From Phycisphaerales bacterium (lineage in GTDB: Bacteria > Planctomycetota > Phycisphaerae > Phycisphaerales > SM1A02), in assembly GCA_009691805.1 (NCBI GenBank), contig SIAK01000004.1, positions 37,674 to 101,673 of the forward strand: 64,000 nucleotides of DNA, written 5' to 3'. This document shows positions 6,806-15,276 of the stretch, piece by piece. The notes under the pieces are model-generated. The model did no database searches, had not been told where the DNA came from, and worked only from the letters and a program-made list of their open reading frames with translations. Within the stretch, counting starts at the first letter, position 1, and each line of letters begins with the position of its first letter. A program made the translations under genes and the position numbers.

Positions 6806-8329
6806 TCACATGCCGTAGAGCGGTCGTAGTTTTCCTTCGAGGTGCCGCATGAGTGGCTCTGCGGACAGTGGTTTTCCTGTCACGCGCATGACGAGTTCCG
6901 TCGGGCTGAACTGTCGTCCATGCTGGTGAATCTCGCGATTGAGCCATGTCTTCAGCGCGCCGAATTCCCCGCGCGTGATCTGTGCATCGAGATCAGGAAT
7001 CGCGTACTTCGCTGCTTCGAAAAATTGCGCGGCGTAGAGATTGCCGAGCGTGTACGTCGGGAAGTAACCCATCGAGCCCATCGACCAGTGAATGTCCTGC
7101 ATGCAACCGCGACGATCGTCAGGCACGGTGAGTCCGAGGTAATCGCGATAGAGGCGATTCCATTCCGCGGGAATGCCTGCGACCTCAAGGTCACCGCGCA
7201 GAATCGCGCGCTCAATCTCAAAGCGCACCATGATGTGCAGGTTGTAGGTTGCTTCATCGCTCTCTACCCGAATGAGTCCGGGCTCGACAATGTTGGCTGC
7301 TTCGTAGAGCGCATCGAGGGAGAATCGCGTCGGCTCGATACCGAGTTCACTCTTGAATGTCCCCTGCGCCCACATCCAGAACGCTTTGCTGCGACCGACT
7401 TGATTTTCCCACATGCGGCTTTGACTCTCGTGAATGCCGAGGCTCACAGATTGCCCACTCGGCAGACCAACTTGCGAGAAATGCAGCCCTTGCTCGTAGA
7501 TGCCGTGGCCAGATTCATGCAGCGTGGATCCCAGTCCATCGTTGAGGCAATGCGTCGCGTAGCGCGTCGTCATGCGAATGTCGTTGCAATGCGAGCCTGA
7601 GCAGAATGGATGCGTTGAACGATCGAGGCGACCTCGCGAGAAGTCGAATCCGATCTTCGCAGCGACGAACTTGCAGAATGCTTCCTGCTTCTCGATAGGA
7701 ATCTCAAACTCGTTGAAGGCGTTGGAAGGCTTGCGCGTTGCGCTCGTGAGTTGCGCGACGAAGGTTTGCAATCGTCCGCGCAAGGGTGTGAACACACCTT
7801 CCACCATCTTCGCCGTGCAGCCCGGTTCGTAGAGATCCGCGAGCGCATCCCACGGTTCACCATGCGCGCGATCCCAACCGAGGCATGCTGCTTTCTCACG
7901 CAGCAGCGAGACAAGTTTTTCAAGCCATGGTTGAAAACGCTTGAAGTCATTTGCCGCGCGCGATTGCGCCCATTCGTGTTGCGCGATGCTCGCCGTCTTT
8001 GTGAGTTCTTCGACGAGCCGTGCGGGAACTTTGCAAGCACGCGTGTAATCGCGACGCGCTTCGCGCACGATGCCCGCGCGCACGGGATCGGCGAGCACGT
8101 TGCTGTCCTCTTCACATGCTGCGATCAGTTCGCCGCGTGCATTCGTCTGATCGCGCTCAGCAACAAGTCGTGCGAGCAACGCAAGTTGACGCGAGCGATA
8201 TTCCACGCCGCCTTCAGGCATCATCGTCTCTTGATCCCACCCAAGAATTTGTTCCGTGCTACTGAGGAGCACGGACTCGCGAAGGTCGGTGGCGAGTTCG
8301 TCAAATGCCGTGCACGTCGCAGTTGTCAT
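6806..8329 (-). CDS. M32-family metallocarboxypeptidase (carboxypeptidase Taq type)
   Basis: This is a cytoplasmic zinc carboxypeptidase that trims C-terminal residues from peptides. The 507-residue protein has the M32 signatures: the active site HESGH (271-275), HPF (240-242), DIRMTTRY (250-257) and ESQSRMWEN (301-309); these supply the two zinc histidines and the catalytic glutamate. Length matches the family (about 500). ATG 8329 was chosen; the frame extends 19 residues upstream into the preceding terminator hairpin, which is not expected to be coding. It is a single-gene unit bounded by hairpins at 8357-8396 and 6734-6762. Confidence 0.94.
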   Translation of the reverse strand: MTTATCTAFDELATDLRESVLLSSTEQILGWDQETMMPEGGVEYRSRQLALLARLVAERDQTNARGELIAACEEDSNVLADPVRAGIVREARRDYTRACKVPARLVEELTKTASIAQHEWAQSRAANDFKRFQPWLEKLVSLLREKAACLGWDRAHGEPWDALADLYEPGCTAKMVEGVFTPLRGRLQTFVAQLTSATRKPSNAFNEFEIPIEKQEAFCKFVAAKIGFDFSRGRLDRSTHPFCSGSHCNDIRMTTRYATHCLNDGLGSTLHESGHGIYEQGLHFSQVGLPSGQSVSLGIHESQSRMWENQVGRSKAFWMWAQGTFKSELGIEPTRFSLDALYEAANIVEPGLIRVESDEATYNLHIMVRFEIERAILRGDLEVAGIPAEWNRLYRDYLGLTVPDDRRGCMQDIHWSMGSMGYFPTYTLGNLYAAQFFEAAKYAIPDLDAQITRGEFGALKTWLNREIHQHGRQFSPTELVMRVTGKPLSAEPLMRHLEGKLRPLYGM

Positions 8330-8356
8330 GCGTGCACTGTAGAGGGATTTCGCGGT

Positions 8357-8396
8357 AAAAAAGCCCCTCGCGCGATGGTGTATCACGCGAGGGGCT
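8357..8396 (-). terminator. Rho-independent terminator of the DUF1573-ankyrin gene
   Basis: GCCCCTCGCG at 8363-8372 pairs with CGCGAGGGGC at 8386-8395. On the minus strand the stem is followed by a run of six T. It sits 38 bases after the stop of the DUF1573-ankyrin gene and just before the M32 peptidase start. Confidence 0.92.
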
Positions 8397-8433
8397 TTGC
8401 TTGAACAGAGGAATCGAACGGCAATCGCGAGCG

Positions 8434-10254
8434 TTAGGACTTCGAAGGAGCAGCAACTGCTGCACCTGTTGGCACTGGTGTCGTTGCATCCGCGGTATGA
8501 GGCGCAGGCGAGATTGGCGCGAGGATCTCGAGGATCTTCGCGCGTTCACCATCGCCACGGATCGTTGCGTAGTCGAGTGCGGACCAACCCTTCGCATCAA
8601 GCGCCATCGGATCAGCCTTGCCCGCGAGTAGGATCTGCACCTTCTCCGCAGTGCCGCTTGAAGCTGCAGCGTGGAGTGGAGTCATGCCAGTCTTGTTGCG
8701 CACATTGGGCTGCGCGTTTGCTGCAAGCAGAAGCGTGATGCTCTTGCTGCTCGTAGCACGGCGTGATGCGCGATGCAGCGCAGAATCAGCGGTTTGCGTG
8801 TCAACGAGATTTGGATCGCAACCTGCAGCGAGCAAGAGTTCGACGGTCTCAGGCGTTCCAATGTTGGTGGCCCAGAGCAGCGCGCTCATGCCGTTCACGT
8901 CGATGATCTTCGCATCAGCACCCTTCGAAAGCAGGAACTCAACGGTCTTCGCGTTGCCAAGGCCCGAAGCCCAGAGCAATGGATTGCCCTTGAGCGCGTC
9001 GCGCACATTGACGTCTGCACCGCTCTCAACGAGGAAGGCGCAGACTTCATAATTGCCTGCTTGAGCAGCGAACGAGAGCGGAGTTTTGCCTTGACGATCG
9101 CCTGCGTTCACGTTTGCCTTCGACGCAACGAGAATACGCGCCATATCCAACTTGCCTTCCTTCGCTGCCCAGTGGAGCGCAGTCTGGCGTTGAATCTGAT
9201 CTTGCTCGTTGATGTCCTTCGCCTTTGAGATTTCTTCCGCGAGCTTGCTTGGGTCGCCGCTACGAACAGCAGTGACGAGTGGAGGCGTGTTCGCCGAAGT
9301 TGGTGGAGACGGAGGTGCAATGGCGGAGCGGTCATCGAGTGAGCGCTTCACGATGAGCATGAGATTCGCAGCCTTCGGATGATCGGTACGGATCGCCAAC
9401 TTTGGTCCCTTGCCTGTTGCAGCCCACGCATCCCAATCGATGTGCACAACCTGCTTGAGCGCAGCATCGGGCGACATGTCTTTGATGATCGGAGGAGCAG
9501 ACTCGATCACTTTGAATGGCGTGCCATCCACGCTCTCGAGCACGATTTCACCGCTCTTGATGAGCGCTTCCGCACCCTTCTCTGTCGGCGATGGCGCTTC
9601 GATGAGGTCGGGAGAAATCGTCACGAATGCAACGACGTTTCCTTCGACGGTGAGAATCGCTGGAGGTGCGCCTTCGATTTGAAACGTCACGCGCTTGCTG
9701 AGCTTGATGCCCGCCTTCTGTCCTGGTTTCAGCGTGATTTCAGTCTCGCCGTACTCGCCTGGAAGAATCGGATCCTTCGGCCATGTTGGTGTCGTGCAAC
9801 CACAACCTGGGACCGCCTTCGTGACTGTGATCGGCTTGTCCGAGATGTTGAAGATCTTGACTTTGCCCGTCTTCGGAATGTCCGCAGTCATGTCGCCGAG
9901 ATCAAGCGTCGCTGGTTCGAATCTCACAACAGCAGGACCTGTTGGAATGATTTGCTCAGGTTGCGATGCGAGTTGTGCACTGTCTAATCCACCGTTCGCT
10001 GGTGGCGCGTGAGGGCTCAATGAATCGCTGCCGCGAACCGGCACGCGTCCTCCTAGCGTTGGCTTCGCAGGTGCATCGACCATCGGATGACTCGGCGAGA
10101 TGAGGGTCGGCTTGGTCGCCGGTCCCAATGTAGGAGGCGTGGGTGCAATCGTTGGCTTCGGCGCATCTTGCGCGGCGCACAATGGATTCGAGAGCGCGGC
10201 AATCGCGGTGCCAACGGTGAGGAGTGAGAACAGGTATCGGCACATCGGACGCAT
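8434..10254 (-). CDS. Secreted DUF1573 and ankyrin-repeat protein
   Basis: The 606-residue protein begins with a signal peptide (residues 1-28, ending LCAAQ). A Pro/Thr-rich linker follows to about 100. A DUF1573 domain (about 110-205) has the typical FEPATLDLGDM start and GCGCT cysteine motif at 150-154; DUF1573 is an Ig-like exported domain common in Planctomycetes and Bacteroidetes. From about residue 365 to 575 there are roughly seven ankyrin repeats (TALHWAAKEGKLDMARILV and similar), a protein-binding scaffold. The role is unknown; an extracytoplasmic binding protein is likely. ATG 10254 has GAGGT 5 bases upstream and starts the signal peptide; the longer frame upstream looks non-coding. 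Confidence 0.85.
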   Translation of the reverse strand: MRPMCRYLFSLLTVGTAIAALSNPLCAAQDAPKPTIAPTPPTLGPATKPTLISPSHPMVDAPAKPTLGGRVPVRGSDSLSPHAPPANGGLDSAQLASQPEQIIPTGPAVVRFEPATLDLGDMTADIPKTGKVKIFNISDKPITVTKAVPGCGCTTPTWPKDPILPGEYGETEITLKPGQKAGIKLSKRVTFQIEGAPPAILTVEGNVVAFVTISPDLIEAPSPTEKGAEALIKSGEIVLESVDGTPFKVIESAPPIIKDMSPDAALKQVVHIDWDAWAATGKGPKLAIRTDHPKAANLMLIVKRSLDDRSAIAPPSPPTSANTPPLVTAVRSGDPSKLAEEISKAKDINEQDQIQRQTALHWAAKEGKLDMARILVASKANVNAGDRQGKTPLSFAAQAGNYEVCAFLVESGADVNVRDALKGNPLLWASGLGNAKTVEFLLSKGADAKIIDVNGMSALLWATNIGTPETVELLLAAGCDPNLVDTQTADSALHRASRRATSSKSITLLLAANAQPNVRNKTGMTPLHAAASSGTAEKVQILLAGKADPMALDAKGWSALDYATIRGDGERAKILEILAPISPAPHTADATTPVPTGAAVAAPSKS

Positions 10255-10541
10255 GAAGACCTCGCAAAACTTTTTGAGCGCTCGACGAATTCGAGACGCC
10301 CTGATTCCATAAAATCGAACACAACTCAAGTGGAACTTCCACAGGAGTCCCCCGCTCACATCTTGACGTGGGTTCGCTCTTGATCGGTCAAATAGCGGTT
10401 CCAAGTTCGAAGGTTCGGCAAACAGGAGGGAAGATTGTACAGACCACATGCAATCGTCGGTTGCACCGAGGGCGCGACGGAATCTCGAATTTATTCCCCG
10501 CTACACTCCCCGATTCACTTTGACGCCTTACGGAGCGACTG

Positions 10542-11792
10542 ATGAGCGACACCCTCGGAACCCAGGAATTCCCCCCCCACATCCTCAGACCCGAGCTTCG
10601 CCCGATCAGGATCATGCCTCTCAGCGACGATCAGGGGAAGTTTCTCGGACTCCGGCTCATGGACCCCTACCACGGTCAGGGGCTCGATGTGCAGATTCCT
10701 TCGCCGCAGCACCTCCAAGGCATGCAGGCACTCTTGCAGTGCTTCCGCGGCCAGCACACGGTGCATGAAATTGCCGAGCAATTGCAGACGCCTGAAATTA
10801 AGCCCGTGACGGAATTGGCGAACGCGCTTGAGGCGCGCGGCCTTCTGTGGGGACCGACGAGCGAGGATCTCGAGACGAAGATGCGCGAACAGCTTCGCAA
10901 GGCAGGCGCATTTCCTGCGACTGTTTCCCGCGCTCTCGGTGAAGATGAAGCCGCATGCCGCGCGAAGATCGAATCGATTCTCGCGGAAGCGGACGATCCG
11001 GAACTTGAAGGCTCGCTTGCGGGCATTGTGGTGACGCATCTCGATTACGAGCGCGGTCGCGCGGTGTATGCAACGAGCTACAAGGCGTTGAGCGCCGCGA
11101 TTGCGAAGGGTCAGCAGTTTGACCGCGTTGTGATTCTCGCGACACCGCACTTAGCACTCGGTGATGGCGTGACGATCTCCGATGTTGGATTCGACACCTC
11201 GCTCGGACGTTGCCCCGCCGATCTGCCGACGATCGCAGCGATTCGCGCAGCTGGTGAAGAACGGATGTTCATCGATCTGCTTGATCTTTGCCCTGAGCAC
11301 TCTGTGCAGTGTCATGTGCCGTGGATCCAAGCGATTCTTGGCAACGTGCCCATCGTGGGCGCGATTCTTCCGGACCCGACTGCGAAGCTTCTCGCCGATG
11401 ACGGCAAGCGCGCGACGGTCGCAGAGTTTGTCACAGCGATGCAAAAGGCACTTGGCGCTGACCTCGCCCGGACGTTGTTCATCATCAGCGCGGAGCTCGC
11501 GCATGTTGGACCGCAGTTTGGTGACGCGAAAGCGATCGATGACACGCGCAAGAAGGAAGTCAATCAACTCGATCGCTCGCTCTTGAAGAGTTACATCGGC
11601 GGCGATGGGCAAGCCTTCCTCGGCGCAGTTTCGACCGACGGCAATCCTTTGCACTGGGATTCACTCGGCGCGTTGTGGGCTGGATTGACGCTGCTCAAGG
11701 GAACAACTCCTGAGTTGCTCGACTACTACCAATCGTGTGAAGCAGACGGCAGTCGCATGGTGAGCGCTGCATCACTCGCGTTCGTCAGATGA
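10542..11792 (+). CDS. MEMO1/AmmeMemoRadiSam-B family protein with extra N-terminal domain
   Basis: Residues from about 140 to the end match the MEMO family: GIVVTHLDYERGRAVYATSY, EHSVQCHVPWIQ and FIISAELAHVG correspond to the family's first His motif, the EHS..vqlPfl motif and the sDLsHyg motif. Related bacterial proteins often accompany radical SAM partners, but none is nearby here. The first 130 residues hold no recognised domain; they include a segment like a winged-helix PqqD fold (LLQCFRGQHTVHEIAEQL), which is a guess. Some canonical residues are changed (HLDYERG instead of HAGY.ysG). Function is unknown; MEMO proteins resemble extradiol dioxygenases. The dtd gene starts 123 bases downstream. 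Confidence 0.8.
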   Translation: MSDTLGTQEFPPHILRPELRPIRIMPLSDDQGKFLGLRLMDPYHGQGLDVQIPSPQHLQGMQALLQCFRGQHTVHEIAEQLQTPEIKPVTELANALEARGLLWGPTSEDLETKMREQLRKAGAFPATVSRALGEDEAACRAKIESILAEADDPELEGSLAGIVVTHLDYERGRAVYATSYKALSAAIAKGQQFDRVVILATPHLALGDGVTISDVGFDTSLGRCPADLPTIAAIRAAGEERMFIDLLDLCPEHSVQCHVPWIQAILGNVPIVGAILPDPTAKLLADDGKRATVAEFVTAMQKALGADLARTLFIISAELAHVGPQFGDAKAIDDTRKKEVNQLDRSLLKSYIGGDGQAFLGAVSTDGNPLHWDSLGALWAGLTLLKGTTPELLDYYQSCEADGSRMVSAASLAFVR

Positions 11793-11915
11793 TTGCGTCG
11801 TGGAGCACTCGCGCAGTTTTTTGCTTCCGAGCAGGCAAAACACTGCACTCACTCAGATGGAGCCGCGGTCGCCGCAGCCGATGCAGCGGCCCAATCCGAC
11901 GATTGGATCCTTCGA

Positions 11916-12359
11916 ATGATCGCCGTTGTGCAACGTGCATCGCAAGCGAGTGTGACCAGTGACGGTGCGCACTGCGGTGCTCTCAGCGCGCGTGGTGGGC
12001 TGTGCATTCTCCTTGGTGTGGAGCGAACGGACACCGCCGAGATCGCCGATCGCTTCGCCGAAAAACTCGCGAAGTTACGGATCTTCGACGATGCTGCGGG
12101 CAAGATGAATCTCTCCGTGCGCGATGTCGATGGGAGTGCACTTGTCGTGAGTCAATTTACACTCGTCGCGGACACCTCAGGCGGCAATCGACCGAGTTTC
12201 ATCGAAGCCGCGCCCCCTGCCCTCGCCGAACCACTCGTCGATCGCGTCGTCGAACAGCTGCGAATACTCGGCGTTCCAACCGAGACCGGTCGCTTCCAAA
12301 CGACGATGCAAGTTTCGCTCGTCAATGACGGCCCCACAACGATCATCCTCAAACTCTGA
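11916..12359 (+). CDS. dtd: D-aminoacyl-tRNA deacylase
   Basis: Dtd removes D-amino acids (and glycine) wrongly attached to tRNA, in the cytoplasm. The 147-residue protein begins with MIAVVQRASQASV, as usual for Dtd, and carries the SQFTLVADTSGGNRPSF block with the SQFTL motif. The C-terminal Gly-cisPro motif appears as NDGPTT, where most homologues read NxGP(V/F)T. ATG 11916 gives the normal family length; the longer frame from 11793 only adds low-complexity residues. It follows the MEMO gene on the same strand and ends 17 bases from the convergent glycosylase gene. Confidence 0.94.
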   Translation: MIAVVQRASQASVTSDGAHCGALSARGGLCILLGVERTDTAEIADRFAEKLAKLRIFDDAAGKMNLSVRDVDGSALVVSQFTLVADTSGGNRPSFIEAAPPALAEPLVDRVVEQLRILGVPTETGRFQTTMQVSLVNDGPTTIILKL

Positions 12360-12376
12360 CTCCGCGCAAAGCGCGC

Positions 12377-13306
12377 TCAACGACTCAATTTTTCCATCAC
12401 TTGTTTGAGATCGCTCCAGACGGCGGCGCGGGTTTCTGCGGTGTAGTTGCGCAGGAGGTACGCGGGATGGAAGGTTGGCATGACGGGGATCGATTTGCCT
12501 TCGATCTCGAATGCTCCCCAAATTCCGCGTAGGCGTGTGATGCCGAGTTCACTTGCGAGCACGTGCTTCGTTGCTGGTCCGCCGAGCGTCACGATCACTG
12601 TTGGTTGGATGATTTCGATTTGCGCTCGAAGATACGGCGCGCATTGCGCGAGTTCGAGTGCGCTTGGCGCGCGGAGTTCTGGTAGTCGCGTCTTGAGCAC
12701 GTTGGCGAAGTACACGTCTTCGCTGCGCAACTTCATCGCGCGAATCATCTCTGCGAGTTTCTCACCGCTCTGCCCTGCGAGTGGTCGTTCTGAGGCAACT
12801 TCGGCATCGGTGGGAACTTCGCCGACGAAGAACACGCTCGCGCTCGCGCTGCCTTCACCGAAGATTTTCACACTGTCGTGAACCGCGCAACAGAATGGAC
12901 ACTCTGCATCGTGCGTGCGCTGGAGTGCATCGAGTCGCGCTTGTGCGTTCTTGCCCGTTGGAAGCACGATCTTCGCGGTGATGGCAGTTGAGGTTGCGAT
13001 CGGTGGCGCAGGCGCGATCTTGATCGTCACACCTCTCGTGATTTCGTGAGGCGTGATGGGCGCAGACTTCACGCTCGTCGCCGTGCTTGACGTCGGCCTT
13101 GTCATTGGGCTTGTCATCGTGCTCGCGAGTTTCACTTCGCGTGCGTCGAGTGGTTGCTCTTGCGAAGGAATGCTCGCAACCGCCGGCGCCAACACGACAT
13201 CTTCAAACCCGAAAAAGCGGTCTGTCTCCACGAGGACACGGCTTGCGTTCGCGTTCTGCGTGCTCAAGTTCAAGATTCGCTTTCCGAGTTCGGCGCTCGG
13301 CGTCAA
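12377..13306 (-). CDS. Divergent uracil-DNA glycosylase (family 4/5-like)
   Basis: Residues 130-309 match the UDG superfamily: CPFC (136-139), VGEVPTDAE (161-169), PLAGQSGEKL (175-184), FANVLKTRLPE (200-210), QCAPYL (221-226) and PTFHPAYLLRN (277-287). Such enzymes remove uracil from DNA in base excision repair. Two features are odd: the usual GEAPG water-activating motif reads GEVPT, and the third Fe-S cysteine (normally KCRPP) is threonine (KTRLP, T206), leaving Cys 136, 139/140 and 222. The first 130 residues are a Thr/Ser/Pro-rich tail with a short conserved-looking start (SRVLVETDRFFGFEDV). The start is TTG, 4 bases after the previous stop, so it is probably coupled to 13311-14072. Confidence 0.78.
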   Translation of the reverse strand: MTPSAELGKRILNLSTQNANASRVLVETDRFFGFEDVVLAPAVASIPSQEQPLDAREVKLASTMTSPMTRPTSSTATSVKSAPITPHEITRGVTIKIAPAPPIATSTAITAKIVLPTGKNAQARLDALQRTHDAECPFCCAVHDSVKIFGEGSASASVFFVGEVPTDAEVASERPLAGQSGEKLAEMIRAMKLRSEDVYFANVLKTRLPELRAPSALELAQCAPYLRAQIEIIQPTVIVTLGGPATKHVLASELGITRLRGIWGAFEIEGKSIPVMPTFHPAYLLRNYTAETRAAVWSDLKQVMEKLSR

Positions 13307-13310
13307 AGGA

Positions 13311-14072
13311 TTAATGATCGCGTGAGCGCTTGGTCGTGGTTGGCTTCGTTGCCGTCGCGCCAGCCTTCGGTGTCACGAGTTGCAACATCGATTGCGTGCG
13401 AAGCACGAGTCCGCAATCGCTGCGGAGGTGGTAGCCCTGAATGTGCACTTCGGTGCGGAAGCGTTGCACATCAATGACGGAAAGATTTTGCTTGCCACAA
13501 TGATCTGTCCAAGACGAGAACAACGAATTGTTCTCGCGGGCGTGTTGCATGAGTTCCTTGTAAGTGCCCACATACAGGTGATCGCTGAGTTGCTCGGTCT
13601 GCATGGTTGTCATGTAGAGCAGATTTTCCGCGACCTTCTCTTCGAAGTCGCGCTCACCCGCGCATGGCAGCGCTGCAATCAAACCACGATCTGGAATCTG
13701 GTCGATGTGCTCGTACACAACTTCGCAAAGTGTTTGACCACCGAGTTGGAATCGCACGGCGTGACCGCCCTTGAAAACCCACGATTCAGTTTCGTACTCG
13801 CCGTGCTGCACGCGTCGACGACCTTCGATGCCGAAGAACTCAGGATGCAGCGCCTTGCGGAACAAGAGGAGGTGGTAGTTCTGCAGAGTCGCAAATCGTG
13901 ACGAGGTCGGACTCGCTCCCATCGTTTGACTTACAGCCTGTGTCTCGGTCGTCTGCACGATCGGTGTGGAGTTGCTCGAAGCTCCTGCTGGAGTTCCCGC
14001 GCCACTCGCCTGAGCGAGGGAAGCGTTCACGGATGCGTCATTGGAATTGGGGTTGCGGTCACGGTTCGTCAT
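13311..14072 (-). CDS. Conserved-looking protein of unknown function (possibly DUF2617-like)
   Basis: The 253-residue protein has a low-complexity Ser/Thr/Asn-rich N-terminus (about 1-55), a globular centre (about 58-225) and a basic tail. The centre reads LLLFRKALHPEFFGIEGRRR, then WVFKGGHAVRFQLGG, and later conserved-looking acidic and His residues. The HPEfF and GGHxv features recall the DUF2617 family, but I am not certain. No signal peptide or membrane helix is seen. It is cytoplasmic and lies just upstream of the glycosylase gene in the same direction (4-base gap), so both are likely co-transcribed. Function is not known. Confidence 0.62.
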   Translation of the reverse strand: MTNRDRNPNSNDASVNASLAQASGAGTPAGASSNSTPIVQTTETQAVSQTMGASPTSSRFATLQNYHLLLFRKALHPEFFGIEGRRRVQHGEYETESWVFKGGHAVRFQLGGQTLCEVVYEHIDQIPDRGLIAALPCAGERDFEEKVAENLLYMTTMQTEQLSDHLYVGTYKELMQHARENNSLFSSWTDHCGKQNLSVIDVQRFRTEVHIQGYHLRSDCGLVLRTQSMLQLVTPKAGATATKPTTTKRSRDH

Positions 14073-14370
14073 AGATGGTCCTCACGGGCGGCGGTGGTTC
14101 GAACAAGGCTCTCGAACGTCGTCGCGGTTGTCTCGACTCTTCCTGCCTTCACCGCATTTGGGAAGTACTCACAGGAGTGGAGCATTCTTGCGGCGAGTTT
14201 GTGAAAGTAAAGAACAATCTTCCAAGTTCTTCGTCCAATATATTGTGGTCGGCTCGCCAATCTTCCACAAGATGCGGTTATACGGGCGTGAGCCTCTCGA
14301 AGAGCATGAGGTTGGTGAGCAAGTTCGACCCTCCCATTTTCGCTTCTCTCGACCTCGCGCTACAGTGGTT

Positions 14371-14770
14371 CTGGTGTCAGGCAGTCGCCCGTTGATCCGT
14401 CAACGGGAGGAAAGTCCGAGCACGGTAGGACATGGTGGTGGGTAATCCCCACCGGCCCGTGGCTGCGGGTCAGGGACAGTGCCACAGAAAATAAACCGCC
14501 ATTCCCACGAAGGTTTTCCGAGAGGATTTCCGAGTGGGTTCGGTAAGGGTGCAAAGGTGCGGTAAGAGCGCACCGCTCAATCGGTGACGATTGAGGCAGG
14601 GCAAACCCCACCTCGTGCAAGCGCAAGCAGCTTCCGCTTCGGTTTACCGAGGTTCCCGTGGTCCGCGGGTGTGAAGCGGGTCGCGTGCTAGACCCAAGTG
14701 GCAACACTTGGGCGAGAGAAATGGCTGCCAAACTAGGCAACTAGTTCCAGAACTCGGCTTACGACACCAA
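14371..14770 (+). ncRNA. rnpB: RNase P RNA (class A)
   Basis: The catalytic RNA of RNase P, which trims tRNA 5' ends, is recognised by its universal blocks: GAGGAAAGTCCGAGC near 14408, ACAGAAAATAAACCGCC near 14482, GGTAAGGGTGCAAAGGTG followed by GGTAAGAGCGCACCG, GAGAGAAATGGCTGCC near 14713 and AGAACTCGGCTTACG near the end. The outer P1 helix pairs GGTGTC (14373-14378) with GACACC (14763-14768), giving about 400 nt. It is followed directly by a strong terminator. The 298 bases upstream (14073-14370) hold no gene I can see. Confidence 0.96.
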
Positions 14771-14782
14771 TGCAGCCGCCAA

Positions 14783-14813
14783 CCGTCGCCCCGAAAGGGG
14801 CGACGGCCTTTTT
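14783..14813 (+). terminator. Rho-independent terminator of rnpB
   Basis: A perfect 10-bp stem CCGTCGCCCC/GGGGCGACGG with a GAAA tetraloop is followed by CC and five T. Confidence 0.96.
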
Positions 14814-14906
14814 GGAGAACTCTCCTCGCAAGGAAGCGCAAAACGGTAGACGTTCTGATACGATCGACGATCCACCCGACTTCATTGGGTGACTTAAGGA
14901 TTTCCT

Positions 14907-15221
14907 ATGTACGCGATCATCGAAGACTCCGGCACCCAGATCAAACTCTCCAAGGGCGACGTCATTGACATCGACCTCCGCGAAGCCGAAGACGGCGCGG
15001 TTCTCACCCTCGACAAGGTCCTCGCGATCGGCGATGGGAACAAGGCTGCAAAGCTTGGTCTCCCCTACATCGCTGGCGCAAGCGTCACGGTGACGGTGCT
15101 CGGCGAGAACGACGGCGACAAGATTCGCACCGTGAAGTACAAGCGACGTAAGGGCTATCGCAAGACGATCGGTCACCGTCAGTCGTACCTCAGCGTTCGC
15201 GTTGATGCGATCACGGGCTGA
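14907..15221 (+). CDS. rplU: 50S ribosomal protein bL21
   Basis: The 104-residue protein begins MYAIIEDSGTQIKLSKGD, contains the KVLAIGDG segment, and ends with the 23S-binding block KYKRRKGYRKTIGHRQSY, all typical of L21. AAGGA lies just upstream of the ATG. In most bacteria rplU is followed by rpmA (L27); here a terminator follows at once, so rpmA must be elsewhere. A small CACCC/GGGTG stem (14873-14891) lies in the short leader. Confidence 0.97.
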   Translation: MYAIIEDSGTQIKLSKGDVIDIDLREAEDGAVLTLDKVLAIGDGNKAAKLGLPYIAGASVTVTVLGENDGDKIRTVKYKRRKGYRKTIGHRQSYLSVRVDAITG

Positions 15222-15243
15222 TTTGAACTGCACTTGAACTTTC

Positions 15244-15276
15244 GAAGAGGCGCGTCGTTAGACGCGCTTCTTTTTT
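15244..15276 (+). terminator. Rho-independent terminator of rplU
   Basis: GAAG and GCGCGTC pair with GACGCGC and TTC around a GTTA loop, followed by a T-run. The T-run runs into the stop codon of the convergent aminotransferase gene, so the two genes end on each other. Confidence 0.9.

Noticed and set aside
14073..14370. Possible protein gene upstream of rnpB
   Set aside because: Frames there run into the RNase P RNA and show no conserved or codon-typical sequence.
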